DNA of 10,651 nucleotides. Origin: Bremia lactucae. Taxonomy: Eukaryota; Oomycota; Peronosporomycetes; Peronosporales; Peronosporaceae. Made by a program: the position numbers and the translations under genes. Shown here piece after piece: positions 1 to 7,937 of this stretch (positions are counted from its first letter, which is position 1; every line of letters begins with the position of its first letter). The stretch lies in contig NC_090615.1 in assembly GCF_004359215.1 (NCBI RefSeq), positions 7,990,294 to 8,000,944 on the forward strand, in the 5' to 3' direction. The notes under the pieces were generated by a model. It was not told the DNA's origin. It saw only the letters and a program-made list of their open reading frames with translations, and did no database searches.

Positions 1-411
1 TTGTCGAAGAACTCATCGATATAATCGACTTGTTCTTTCGGCAACGGCCATTGCCTGGTCACACAATACTTGGTGCCAGGTTCGAGGTCTATTACAAGCC
101 CGATGCCCCAATCTGCTGGTAGGCGGCTCGGCACATCTTCTGGGAACACATCGCGATGTTTCTACAGAACCTCAAAGAACGGACTATATCTCACGGCATC
201 CCAGCCTTAAGCAGCGAACCCTTTCTTCTTGCCGGTTTCTAGGACGCTCTCGTCCATTGTGAACGAAGAGCAGCAGTCCACCAATTTCTTTTCTGACTAG
301 TGTGACTATTTCGTGGATCTTTCCTTCCATTAATTCGGCAAGGAACAGATCCCACGACATCTCCGGGAGATTTACTATCCGCTCGGTAGTTTTAAAGACT
401 TGCCGGAGCAC
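1..411 (-). pseudogene. Reverse transcriptase N-terminal region, broken
   Basis: On the minus strand, bases 1 to about 270 read in one frame as the segment just before and into a Ty3/gypsy RT domain: a stretch like 'KHRDVFPEDVPSRLPADWG', then 'IDLEPGTKYCVTRQWPLPK' and 'DYIDEFFD' at the window edge. This matches the family's usual VFPe-P-LP ... IdL-PGt ... pLp pattern. In-frame stops fall before KHRDVF and between the 'KKKGFAA' and 'GWDAVRYSPF' stretches. A second frame (184-411) carries the preceding spacer ('LPEMSWDLFLAELMEGKIHE'), so at least one frameshift joins them. The catalytic YxDD box would lie outside the window. Confidence 0.85.
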
Positions 412-625
412 CTCAACTGAGGTTGCCTACGCAATTTGTCTTCGACGGCCTCGAACACCTCGTTCGAAGGCCCGTTCACAACGTCTTGTGCTCAGACCAT
501 TACTCATAATGGTTCTGACATAGAGGAGACTGAATGTAACGCTCCGCCAACGACACGTGAGCGTGCTCAGTCGGTGTCACAAGCCAGTCGTATCGAACGT
601 GGCTATGCGACGGGTGGCATACCAC

Positions 626-942
626 TTATCCCCCCCTCCATCCCAATGGTCTCGTACTAACGTCCTCTTTATTAGAGACTGATCCAGAGGCCACTCGTTT
701 AGACGTGCCTTTGATCATCCTAATCTGTTGGGTACTCGTTCTGCGAGTCACCACGACCTTTTTCTGGGAAGCGGATGCCGTTTCACTACTGGCTAACGCA
801 CCCCTTCCAACCGCACCAGGCCCTAAGCACTGTGCCGGTTTATGCGACGCATGACTTCCTGTCAGCCCACCGTCTACTGCCACAGGATCTCGGCTCTGTG
901 CAGGACATTCGGACGCATGACTACTTGTCATCGTCCTTTTCT
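626..942 (-). pseudogene. Protease-RT linker of the gypsy pol, low complexity
   Basis: A minus-strand open stretch (626-988) is rich in Ser, Ala, Gly and Thr and has no recognisable domain. It lies between the protease and RT parts of the element, where oomycete gypsy polyproteins often have a poorly conserved linker. It contains an internal duplication (listed separately). No independent gene is supported. Confidence 0.55.
797..928 (-). repeat. Two imperfect ~66-bp tandem units in the pol linker
   Basis: The minus-strand translation holds two consecutive ~22-residue units, 'TSSHASECPAQSRDPVAVDG' and 'TGSHASHKPAQCLGPGAVGR', which share T-x-SHAS-x2-PAQ-x3-P-x-AV-x-G. The DNA shows the matching imperfect repetition (GACGCATGACT... 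twice on the plus strand). This is probably a tandem duplication within the linker of the retroelement. Confidence 0.6.
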
Positions 943-1400
943 CTACCCAGTCTCCACGAGCTGGGTAGGAACTGGTGACGTTTGACATCCTGCCAACGCA
1001 CCCTGAACTGTGTTCGACACGACATCAGTTGCATACGCTTCTCGCAGGAGCATATCCTTTCCAGTGTCCTGCGTAGAGTTCGCAACTGTGCGTGTACGCC
1101 AGTCTATCCATGGTTGGAACTTTGTCAACCATGGCATGCCTAGGATGAGGTCATAAGGACTCTCCATATCTAGCACTGTGAACTTCTCTTTTACTAAAGC
1201 TGAAGGCAAGTTGTGCCTGAACTCCCTCAGACTTAACAGGCACTCCGTTCGCTTAACGAACGGTCGCCTCTTCTCGCTTGCCATCCTGGCAAAGCGACTC
1301 AAACATCGCCGGTCTCTTTCTTGGAGCCGCGAGTTTCACAAAATTTTGTGATGCACCCGAATCCATTAGGAGGGTCATCACCTGGTCATAGCCTCTTACT
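943..1400 (-). pseudogene. Retropepsin-like aspartic protease of the gypsy pol, frameshifted
   Basis: The active-site motif DSGAS is intact at 1349-1363 (minus), in the context 'VMTLLMDSGASQNFVKLAAP'. The second half of the domain, 'YDLILGMPWL' with the following 'PWIDWRTRT', lies at about 1090-1155 in another frame. An in-frame TAA lies at about 1253 and a frameshift at about 1193. DSGAS and the LILGMPWL hydrophobic strand are the typical pair in Ty3/gypsy proteases, which cut the gag-pol polyprotein. The catalytic residues survive, but the reading frame does not. Confidence 0.88.
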
Positions 1401-1572
1401 TGAGCGCTATAGATCAGCAGGGTTGAGGTCCAAATTTCGAGACATCAGGGACTATGCTACCCATTTGTTCGACAACTCTGAACCGAGGGGTAGCTTCAGA
1501 GTCCGCGCCAGTAGGGCATCCCGCCCCTACTGCACTCCTGCATTTTCGACCTCGCAGTGGTCAATGCAGAAC

Positions 1573-2652
1573 TCATGGTCTCGCACGCTGGTTCTTGCCA
1601 TCGCCCTTTGGGTAGGGAGTCCCCTTGCTGGGCGTCTTCGCCCCAGCACAAACCCTGGCATAGCAGCGAGCCATCATATGACCGCGCTTGCCGCATTTAT
1701 AACAGACAACGTCTGCATTGCCCAACTCCATGGGAGTGGCATCTGACCTCTCGGCCGACGGCTTACACCAAGCTGTCGTCGAGGCACTGTTGTAGGATTG
1801 CTCCTCAACCAAGGCAATTTGGATTGCCTCATCCATCATCGACGGCACCTTTCTGAAAAGGGCCTGTCACGATGGGCCATACCGTAGTCCGTTCATAAAC
1901 GTGGGCATTTTAATGTGCTCAGAAATCGGACCTACGGTTATGGACGCTGACAGCGAGCGTATCTCTTGCACATACTCTTGCGGAGATCGCTTCGCCTGTC
2001 GCGCTCCAAAGAATCGTGCCTGAAAGCAACAATTCGTTGCTCGGCGGCTGGTACATGGCGCGAATCTTTTCCTTAAAGATCGCTCATGTAGGGGAGCGCC
2101 TTTCTGTCCGCCATAAGCGCCGAGTAAGCTCACTCTGAGGCCTACCGCGCAGATGCGACATAGCGTACGACACCATTCGGCTGTCGTCCTCGATAAGCTG
2201 CGCGACACCGCATTGCTCCACGGCTACAAGCCAGTGGACAATCATGTGCACTGCAGTTCCATCGAACTTTGGCGGGTCCATCTGAATGGGCCTCGCCTGA
2301 TGTGGCCGGGCAGAGACCATCTCAACAGTCCTGTTGAGAGCCTCACTCCGAGCCTGCTCATGCCTTAGCTCATCCTGAGTTTGAGTGACGGACTCCGCCG
2401 CAGCATGGCCCTGTGCCTTGGACGCGGCCCTCTGCTTCCGATCACGAATGCCTCAAACTGCTCCAACTGACCATTATGTTGCTCAGGAGGACTACCCAGG
2501 AGCCTGGCCAGGGCCTGTTCACCAAGTCCCTGCGCCATAAGCCCTGCCACCTCCCGATGATGTTCGGAGAGGTGGGGAAAATGAGCCCAATCAATATTGA
2601 GGCTCATCCTCACGTACACACGAAGAGATGCGGGTCGTGGGAAGGATTTCAA
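1573..2652 (-). pseudogene. Gag capsid/nucleocapsid remnant with CCHC zinc knuckle
   Basis: Four minus-strand open stretches make up a gag. The stretch at 2365-2652 looks like the N-terminal part. The one at 2084-2320 has the capsid signature 'PPKFDGTAVH ... YAMSHLRGR'. The one at 1867-2208 continues it with 'QARFFGARQAKRSPQEYVQE ... PTFMNGLR'. The one at 1573-1848 ends with a CX2CX4HX4C knuckle (CYKCGKRGHMMARC, bases 1663-1704), which binds the element's RNA in active relatives. Frame changes between the pieces, together with a stop at about 1867, show decay. The order and motifs are those of Ty3/gypsy retrotransposon gag genes. Confidence 0.9.
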
Positions 2653-2703
2653 GCGCTACCAAATGTAGGCGGGCACGTCGTAATTCGACCACGCTCTACT
2701 TAG

Positions 2704-3190
2704 ACACACACCCTAGGACAGCGAGGAAGCGGTTTAACCAGCTTTTCTTGCGTGCAGTGAGGTAGTTGTGGTGGGCGCGTTAGCGACCTCACCCAACGCA
2801 CTAAGTACTTTAATTAAGTGTCGTCAAGGGAGCGGTAATCCGGCTCTTCGTGCGCACTTACCAAGTACGAAGAAGTTTTTTTCAGACTGATTTATATCTA
2901 ATCGTATTAAATATAATTACCTATTTTTACCAATCAAAATGTCATCTCTATAGATAACACTTAATATGTATTGCGAGCGTATCTTTCTAGATACCTCGCG
3001 TAACTAGAAAGTGCATTCACATGCACAAGGGTTGATCACAACTGTGCACCACACCCGAGTGCTGGGTCTATTTACATTAATTTAGTAATTGACCATCCCT
3101 TAAGTACACCAAGTGTACTTGACGGGGACTGTGAAACATTAGGGCAACTGAGTTCGTTACAGAGCCGACAAACCTGAAACATTAGGAAGT
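2704..3190 (-). repeat. Probable LTR/leader of the gypsy element, borders uncertain
   Basis: This non-coding stretch adjoins the gag start, where the 5' LTR of a minus-strand element should be. One possible LTR is 2767-3053 (287 bp): it begins TGTGGTGGG and ends CACCACA, giving 7-bp inverted TG...CA ends. No clear tRNA primer site beginning TGG follows its inner edge, and the outer target duplication cannot be checked because the other LTR is outside the window. A 12-bp direct repeat (TGAAACATTAGG, 3132-3143 and 3175-3186) and a short hairpin around AAGTAC...GTACTT (about 3101-3119) suggest that the repeat-derived sequence runs on to about 3190. Confidence 0.4.
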
Positions 3191-3459
3191 TGTGGCTTGC
3201 TTGCGCACAAAAAAAGACCACTAAGATTCGCCAATTTGAAAGGTAGGATGAATTTAATTCACTTCACGTATGCCAACTTTGCGGAAGTGCATAGTTTAGG
3301 TTGACAGCCAAAGACTAGCAAACATGCATACGCAAGAGCACACCTCCGACCCTTGTCGCTTATTTCCAGCTCAACTTCTCCCTCGTGCTCGATTTGCTGC
3401 GACGGGGAGGGGGTGTGGCTATACCAAAAGGAATGTGTGCCTATACCGGTTCGTTAAAT
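3191..3459. other. Intergenic; downstream flank of ATG10
   Basis: No coding frame or RNA gene is seen. The stretch should hold the 3' untranslated region of the minus-strand ATG10 gene. A pyrimidine-rich run followed by GACGGGGAGGGGG lies at about 3375-3411. Confidence 0.5.
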
Positions 3460-4260
3460 CTATTGTCTGAAATAATAGTCCAATGGGGAAATGCCTGTAA
3501 GTGGGTGAACTAAGCTTAGCCAGCTAGCAAGGTAGTGAGGCACATTGCAATTTCTCAATGAGCTAAGATCCTTGAATTGTGCTTGGAGCAACTGCATGAC
3601 TGGCGCAGTTTCGCACGGATGCAGAAAAGCGAATGGTTCATCAAGAACGGGGTGCATATCCATGGCTACAAATGTAGATTGCTCATCAGAACCAGGAAAT
3701 AGTACGTCATTGGTGACACAATTAAAACTCAGCGGCGTTCCATCCTCGGCCAACGCTCGAAAGTATAATACAGGCGTCTGGTAGATAGTATGATATACAA
3801 TGTGAAACTCAAATAGCACTAGTCGCCCTTTTCCAGACTGATGCACTGTCTTCTGAACTTCTTCGACGTGACTCTAGCAAGCACACATTTGTAAGAACTT
3901 TGATGCAAGGCATAACCGTAAAAATTTGCCCACCCCGTCATGTTGCGCTTCAACGATATCCGGAGCCGTCAAGGTATTTAAATCGATATCAAAGGGGAGC
4001 TGCCGCACATTTTCTGTTGAAATCAGATACGAGTTTCCGTCCAAGTGCTTTAAATGTGAATTTAAAAGTCGGTCATCCAAACGTAATCTCATTTTTATCA
4101 AGCAAATAAGGCATACCTGTCGGTTGCCGTGCTTCCAATCCCACGTCGCCACACATTTGTCTCTTCCCACCCTTTGCCTGCTCGCTAATTCATGTGACCG
4201 CTGCTGGAGAAGCTCGGCCTCTGCGCAAAACGCCTCGTAGCTGAGGCTTCCGTCTCGCAT
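3460..4260 (-). CDS. ATG10: Autophagy protein ATG10, E2-like ATG12-conjugating enzyme (three exons)
   Basis: Proposed minus-strand CDS: 4260-4117, 4047-3934 and 3873-3460 (stop TAG at 3460-3462), giving 223 aa, close to the usual ~220. ATG10 is the E2-like enzyme that accepts ATG12 from ATG7 and transfers it to ATG5 in autophagosome formation. Family features seen, in order, are an N-terminal 'DGSLSYEAFCAEAELL' helix with the following WDW; 'NSYLIST' leading into a variable acidic part; the core 'FEFHIVYH..YQTPVLYFRA'; 'HPVLDEPFAFLHPCET' with the predicted catalytic Cys at residue 173; and the C-terminal 'YLASWLSLVHPLTGISPL'. The ATG at 4260 was chosen because upstream in-frame codons have no ATG and the protein then starts as in relatives. 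Both introns are phase 0. The gene is divergent from the LMBD1 gene. Identity rests on motif recall, not alignment. The exact donor and acceptor of intron 1 are less certain than those of intron 2. Confidence 0.88.
3874..3933 (-). other. ATG10 intron 2 (60 bp, predicted)
   Basis: The donor is GGG|GTGGGC and the acceptor is TTGCTAG|AGT, phase 0. Without splicing, the frame ends at the TAG of the acceptor itself. Splicing joins '...IVEAQHDG' to 'SHVEEVQKT...', which leads into the conserved 'FEFHIVYH' core in frame. Confidence 0.75.
4048..4116 (-). other. ATG10 intron 1 (69 bp, predicted)
   Basis: The donor is CAG|GTATGC and the proposed acceptor is TTTAAAG, both phase 0. The intron has no stop and its length is a multiple of three, so reading through would add 23 residues ('VCLICLIKMRLRL...') between the WDW segment and the 'DGNSYLIS' strand. 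ATG10 relatives lack such an insert there. The AAAG acceptor is atypical, so retention or a nearby alternative site remains possible. Confidence 0.6.
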
Positions 4261-4341
4261 TCTGACCGCAGACAATTATTGTCTTGGCTTTTAACTCTTT
4301 CATAAATTCTTGTAAAATAATTAGTATTTCTGAACAACCCC
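4261..4341. promoter_or_regulatory. 81-bp shared divergent promoter of ATG10 and LMBD1 genes
   Basis: Only 81 bp separate the two divergent start codons, so both promoters and both 5' leaders must fit here or overlap coding sequence. The tract is AT-rich and contains the perfect palindrome GACAATTATTGTC (4271-4283), just upstream of the ATG10 start. No clear oomycete initiator (TCAYTYY) is seen for either gene. Regulation by a shared factor is an inference. Confidence 0.6.
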
Positions 4342-5982
4342 ATGACCCCCTCGGCGCCCATCGTTTGGCTATTGTACGTCAGTGTGGCTTTAGTTCTCCT
4401 TCTCTTGAGCGCATGGCTAGTGCATTTCGCTCAGCCGAGACGTGGCGCATCCTCATCACTTGCAGCTGGCGCCAATTCCTCCACGCTAAGTGTAGCACCG
4501 ATTACTGTCTCTTCGCGTTTTGTAAATGCCATCAGCATCCTAGCACTCTACATATCATTGCTTTGCTTGTTCACAGCTCCCGTTGACGTTTATCTTTTGG
4601 AGAACGCGCTTCCATATGTACCATCCAGCACGCGTGCGCTTCGCACGATGTACCAAGTCTATTTCGCGGCGCTAGGGCTGTATTCTTTCGTGGGGGCACC
4701 GCTGGCTTACAACTACGCAAAACAGACAGCCATTGCGCACTTGACGCTGAACTTTGCTGCGCGAGGGCGAATCTATGCTGCTCTGAAGCGCACTGGAAGC
4801 TATTTACTAGGCCTATCACTCGTGTTGATCATGCTGATGGTGGTGCTGCTGAGCGGAAAACCTGCTAGCTCTGACATTGACTGGCTTCGACCGTTACTAA
4901 AGTTTTCGTCTGATTTCGAAACTTTTCTGAGACTCATGGGGGGAATCTTAGCGCTTACAGGAATCTATCTTTGGCTATTCGTGTGCAGTCGAGGGCTTGC
5001 TAGCGTACCACTCGTGGGGTTGTTGATGGAAGACCATAGTATTGATGAGAATATGACGACTTTTGAAATTCTGCTACAAGAAAATAGTATGGAGACGCAC
5101 GCGACAAAACAGACCAGAGAGACAATTTTGCAGCGGTATGCCGTAGAGCAGCAGATGAGTGGAGCAGACAAGGAGCGTCTAGTACAGCTTAAAATGCGGG
5201 AAAATCTTTTGAAAGAACGTCGGGAGGTGTTGAATGCAAACCTGCAGAAGTTTGCACTATCTGGAAATTTGTCTTGCTGGAAAATTCCAATTGGAGTGCT
5301 TTTGATGATTCTTTCGCTGCTGATCGTGGTATCTATACTCATGACTAGCATTGACAAAGTGGCACATTCGAAATTTGAGCGAGGATTTCTTTTGAATCGA
5401 CCTAAAATTTTGAATCCTATGGACCTCCTGTTGGTTCTTGCATCACGAGTCTTTCCGCTAGATTATCTGGTCTTCTCTGTGCTTTTCGTGTACTTCTTTA
5501 CGATCTCACTGGTTGTGTTAAAACGACATGGTCTACAAATTCTGTGCTTTCGACTCGGAAGATTGCAACCTCGACTGACATCGTCTACCACAGTGGCCAT
5601 GCTGTCACCAGTGATGATGCAGCTTGCTATTGGAGGGCTGTTTGCGTTGCTGACCTTAGCACCACAGTACGCTACGTTTGGGCATCAAAATTTTGCTGAT
5701 AACGAAGGACGCATCGTTCCGTGCACTTTACAAGAAGCAGCGAAAGCCGCTGCAGCTGCTGCAAAGTCTGGTGGGCCACCGAATCATTGCCGTTTAACTC
5801 AGTTGGCAAGCTTCTATAATGGCCTTGCAGTTGAGCTGCCAATGTTCGGCACAGCCTTCTTTGCAGGCCAGTTCTTATTTGCTGCAGCTTTCGTGCCATG
5901 GATTGCCCATGCCTATTGCATGGCAAAGAAGCTTGATGATCCCATTGACTCAAAGCGCCAGCGGCTGCTGGATGATTACTAA
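4342..5982 (+). CDS. LMBR1/LMBD1 family multipass membrane protein (probable lysosomal cobalamin-transport escort protein homologue)
   Basis: This is a single-exon 546-aa protein, close to the ~540 aa of LMBD1 (LMBRD1). About nine hydrophobic segments are visible, near residues 7-29, 61-84, 103-123, 153-171, 196-216, 315-337, 372-393, 419-442 and 500-525. A charged, helix-prone loop (about 245-305, rich in Glu, Lys and Gln) lies between segments 5 and 6, as in the family. Recognisable LMBD1-like stretches are 'LFTAPVDVYLL' (76-86), 'NPMDLLLVLASRVFPLDY' (358-375) and 'LTLAPQYATFGHQNF' (437-451). In animals LMBD1 works with ABCD4 in moving cobalamin out of lysosomes; whether that role holds in oomycetes is not shown. 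The chosen ATG begins directly before the first membrane segment. A lineage-specific Ala-rich insert (about 466-474) lies in the last large non-cytosolic loop. A more general LMBR1-family role is the main alternative. Confidence 0.88.
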   Translation: MTPSAPIVWLLYVSVALVLLLLSAWLVHFAQPRRGASSSLAAGANSSTLSVAPITVSSRFVNAISILALYISLLCLFTAPVDVYLLENALPYVPSSTRALRTMYQVYFAALGLYSFVGAPLAYNYAKQTAIAHLTLNFAARGRIYAALKRTGSYLLGLSLVLIMLMVVLLSGKPASSDIDWLRPLLKFSSDFETFLRLMGGILALTGIYLWLFVCSRGLASVPLVGLLMEDHSIDENMTTFEILLQENSMETHATKQTRETILQRYAVEQQMSGADKERLVQLKMRENLLKERREVLNANLQKFALSGNLSCWKIPIGVLLMILSLLIVVSILMTSIDKVAHSKFERGFLLNRPKILNPMDLLLVLASRVFPLDYLVFSVLFVYFFTISLVVLKRHGLQILCFRLGRLQPRLTSSTTVAMLSPVMMQLAIGGLFALLTLAPQYATFGHQNFADNEGRIVPCTLQEAAKAAAAAAKSGGPPNHCRLTQLASFYNGLAVELPMFGTAFFAGQFLFAAAFVPWIAHAYCMAKKLDDPIDSKRQRLLDDY

Positions 5983-6873
5983 GCTTGTCGACTTTATGGA
6001 GCAGTGCTCGTTGATATAAATAATTTAATCATGCATTTGCATAATGTAATTGAACAGATCGGAATATAAGACACAACTAAGGTGTTTTATAAGGCAAAAA
6101 AAAGTTTTTGCCAAAGACTTTAAAGCAAGAAAGTCACAAGTTTTTGTGCAGAAATTAGGCAAATTTGCCTCTAGCAAACAAGTAGCTGTGGCACTCGCCG
6201 ATCCCGAAAATAGCTCCCTCAATTTCGATACTCCCCAACAGATTCTCGAATCAGCCATCGCACATTGCGTGTCATATTAATTACAGTGCGCATTACCACA
6301 TACAAATGTGTAAAACAAAGGAATATGTATTTACTAGACATGTAAACCAACTTTATATTGCTTAAAGGACAGGCTACTGTTTATTTGAAATCCTTACGTT
6401 GCCACGGTGATGAACAGTCTAACACTGATCCGACACTTAGATTTATAAAACCCAATCAAAATTGCAAGACAGAAGCACAAGTCCAACAATTTGACTATTT
6501 GAATTACTTAATGGATCGAAGTAATCCTGGAATCAATAGCCTATTTATTACACGTCGTTTGCTCAACAATGTCATTTCTAACGTTTTTGTGTATGATAAG
6601 TGCTGAAAATATAACGAGTGTCGAGCGTCAACAATACTTCGAGCCAGCGCTGATATTAAAAAGGAGAGCAATGTTTGTAAAAGACGTAAACGTGATCTTT
6701 TATCCACTTCGTAATAGAGAAAACTGCTTTGCGCAGCGAATGAAGAGCCTCATATTAGAAATGTACAGCAGAGTTTGCATTTCCATGATTCGTGATGCCT
6801 CCACAGCACTATCAATTTAGAAAAACATTATATTTAATTTTGGCAAATATATTATCAGAAACTGCAACTTTTC
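5983..6873. other. Gene-free stretch with coding-like but unrecognised open frames
   Basis: The LMBD1 3' flank starts here (AT-rich, with TATAAATAATTTAA at about 6015-6029). Plus-strand open stretches at 6050-6280, 6358-6606 and 6569-6820 all lack an ATG at their listed 5' end or any known domain. The 6050-6280 stretch is Lys-rich. The 6358-6606 stretch encodes 'LMDRSNPGINSLFITRRLL' and lies in the same frame as the broken reading at 6874-7170. No RNA gene or bounded repeat was seen. The stretch may hold an old pseudogene or simply chance open frames. Confidence 0.35.
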
Positions 6874-7170
6874 ATGAAACGTCTGCATTCTACTTGTGAC
6901 TTTTCAAAAAGAGTGGCAGACAAATGTAAAAGTTGTCCCGAAATCACAAATCACCGCCTGCTACCAGAGCTCAATTGTAACAATTTCGAATAAACATATG
7001 CTGCCCAGCACAGGATTGCAAAGCACGTATTCTGCCTTTTGCAAGATGAACGAACATACGCATCCGAGCTCGAGTTTAACGCAACATGCCGAGCACAAGC
7101 TAAAAATATCATAAGATTGGCACAGCTGCCCAAGAATTGTGCAATTTTACAACAATGCTCCTTCCTCTAA
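6874..7170 (+). pseudogene. Unrecognised cysteine-rich reading frame broken by one stop
   Basis: From the ATG at 6874, one frame runs 98 codons to TAA (7168-7170), interrupted only by TAA at 6991-6993. It has eight cysteines, including 'CKSCPEIT' in the first part and 'VFCLLQDERTYASELEFNAT' followed by further Cys in the second. No signal peptide is seen. I do not recognise the family. The elicitin cysteine spacing does not fit. Two adjacent open stretches of this size can occur by chance, so this is a weak call. Confidence 0.22.
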
Positions 7171-7305
7171 ATGCTCCTATATTCGCTTGAGATGCTGAGG
7201 TTGAATCAGCAGCACCCTAGAGCACACTGGATTGGCCCGGAATACGTAACAATTTGACGTATTCGTTCGGTCGTCAGGCAACGAAGTTTTTTTTTGATGC
7301 CTACG

Positions 7306-7320
7306 TCATTTCATTTTTTC
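7306..7320 (+). promoter_or_regulatory. Oomycete-type initiator (Inr) with T-rich follower
   Basis: TCATTTC at 7306-7312 matches the oomycete Inr consensus TCAYTYY. It is followed at once by ATTTTTTC, close to the flanking promoter region consensus. It lies about 40 bp upstream of the ATG at 7353, a usual leader length in oomycetes. This supports that ATG and transcription of the small secreted-protein gene. Confidence 0.6.
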
Positions 7321-7352
7321 TGCTGCAAAGGAAGTTTCCAAATTTAGCAACG

Positions 7353-7679
7353 ATGCGCATCAATCGGCATATATTGCTTACGGCTCCAATCGCATTCACG
7401 CTGATGGCTTGCAGTGGTGTAGTGACGAATTCTAAGAAAGATTACGAGGTCGAATCTGAGAGAATAGCCTCGAATACATACGATTCTGCACACGATGGTC
7501 GTGGTTTGTTGGCTAGTTGGAGTAATAATTCGAATAAGAAGGACGACGGAGATTCCAGCGAAGACACGAGTTCAAGTGAAATTGTCGCCAAAAGTACTAG
7601 AACCCAGTATCGTCGGCGCTACCAACGTGTCATCAAAACCTCAGGAGGCTACAAGACAGGACAAATGCCTTATAATTAA
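7353..7679 (+). CDS. Small secreted protein, candidate RxLR-like effector
   Basis: This 108-aa protein has a basic start (MRINRH) and a hydrophobic core, 'ILLTAPIAFTLMAC' (7-20), consistent with a secretory signal peptide; cleavage is likely between residues 20 and 26. RGLL lies at residues 50-53, where the RxLR motif usually sits, and differs from it only in the last residue. A Ser/Asn/Asp/Glu-rich tract with 'KKDDGDSSED' (62-71) follows, resembling a degenerate dEER segment. The C-terminus is basic ('RTQYRRRYQR', 83-92), which could act as a nuclear localisation signal. Six residues before RGLL lies the only other notable tyrosine motif (NTYDS). No WY domain fits in this length. An Inr-like site lies upstream. 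The role as a host-translocated effector is inferred; a plain secreted or cell-surface peptide is equally possible. There is no sign of disruption. Confidence 0.6.
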   Translation: MRINRHILLTAPIAFTLMACSGVVTNSKKDYEVESERIASNTYDSAHDGRGLLASWSNNSNKKDDGDSSEDTSSSEIVAKSTRTQYRRRYQRVIKTSGGYKTGQMPYN

Positions 7680-7937
7680 GACAATCATCATAACTGTATC
7701 AGCGGATAATTTTAATTACGACGAGCGCGAAATAATCTTTCACATAAGTTTTGCACAGGTTTTCGTGTGATTTACATGTCTGTCATTCCGTGCCACAATA
7801 AGAGCTATGAACACGCCAAAATTTAAGCTATTTAGTAGTTTAAAATTTCAATACATTTATTCAGTGTTTATTGTCATTTGAGAAAATGCGGCCTGCGAAT
7901 AGCCTGCACACCCAATTTTATATTTACTTGCGGATAA
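7680..7937. other. Intergenic, AT-rich
   Basis: This is the 3' flank of the small secreted-protein gene. No coding region, RNA or bounded repeat was recognised. Confidence 0.5.

Larger units (their letters stand above)
1..2703 (-). mobile_element. Degenerate Ty3/gypsy LTR retrotransposon (gag-pol remnant), cut by the window edge
   Basis: Reading the minus strand from right to left gives the usual Ty3/gypsy order: gag, a CCHC zinc knuckle, a retropepsin-like aspartic protease, a low-complexity linker, and the start of reverse transcriptase. Each part lies in a different frame or is broken by stops, so no full polyprotein can be made. The element is therefore an old, non-autonomous copy. RNase H and integrase, if still present, lie to the left of the window. 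Its composition is less AT-rich than the flanking intergenic DNA. Family placement rests on motif order; the named lineage was not determined. Confidence 0.93.

Noticed and set aside
626..1302. Open stretches on the plus strand (775-978, 1321-1746) as genes
   Set aside because: They are antisense shadows of the gypsy gag-pol remnant.
6025..6258. Minus-strand open stretch downstream of the LMBD1-like gene
   Set aside because: It shows no signal, domain or start context and is antisense to another open frame.
6874..7170. Elicitin gene
   Set aside because: The cysteine number exceeds six, and the spacing does not follow the elicitin pattern.
7254..7352. N-terminal extension of the small secreted protein back to 7254
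   Set aside because: The extension has no ATG at its start, would bury the signal peptide, and overlaps the Inr-like site.
7353..7430. LMAC in the signal-peptide region looks like a bacterial lipobox (lipoprotein signal)
   Set aside because: The neighbouring genes are clearly eukaryotic with introns, so the lipobox match is taken as chance within a hydrophobic secretory signal.
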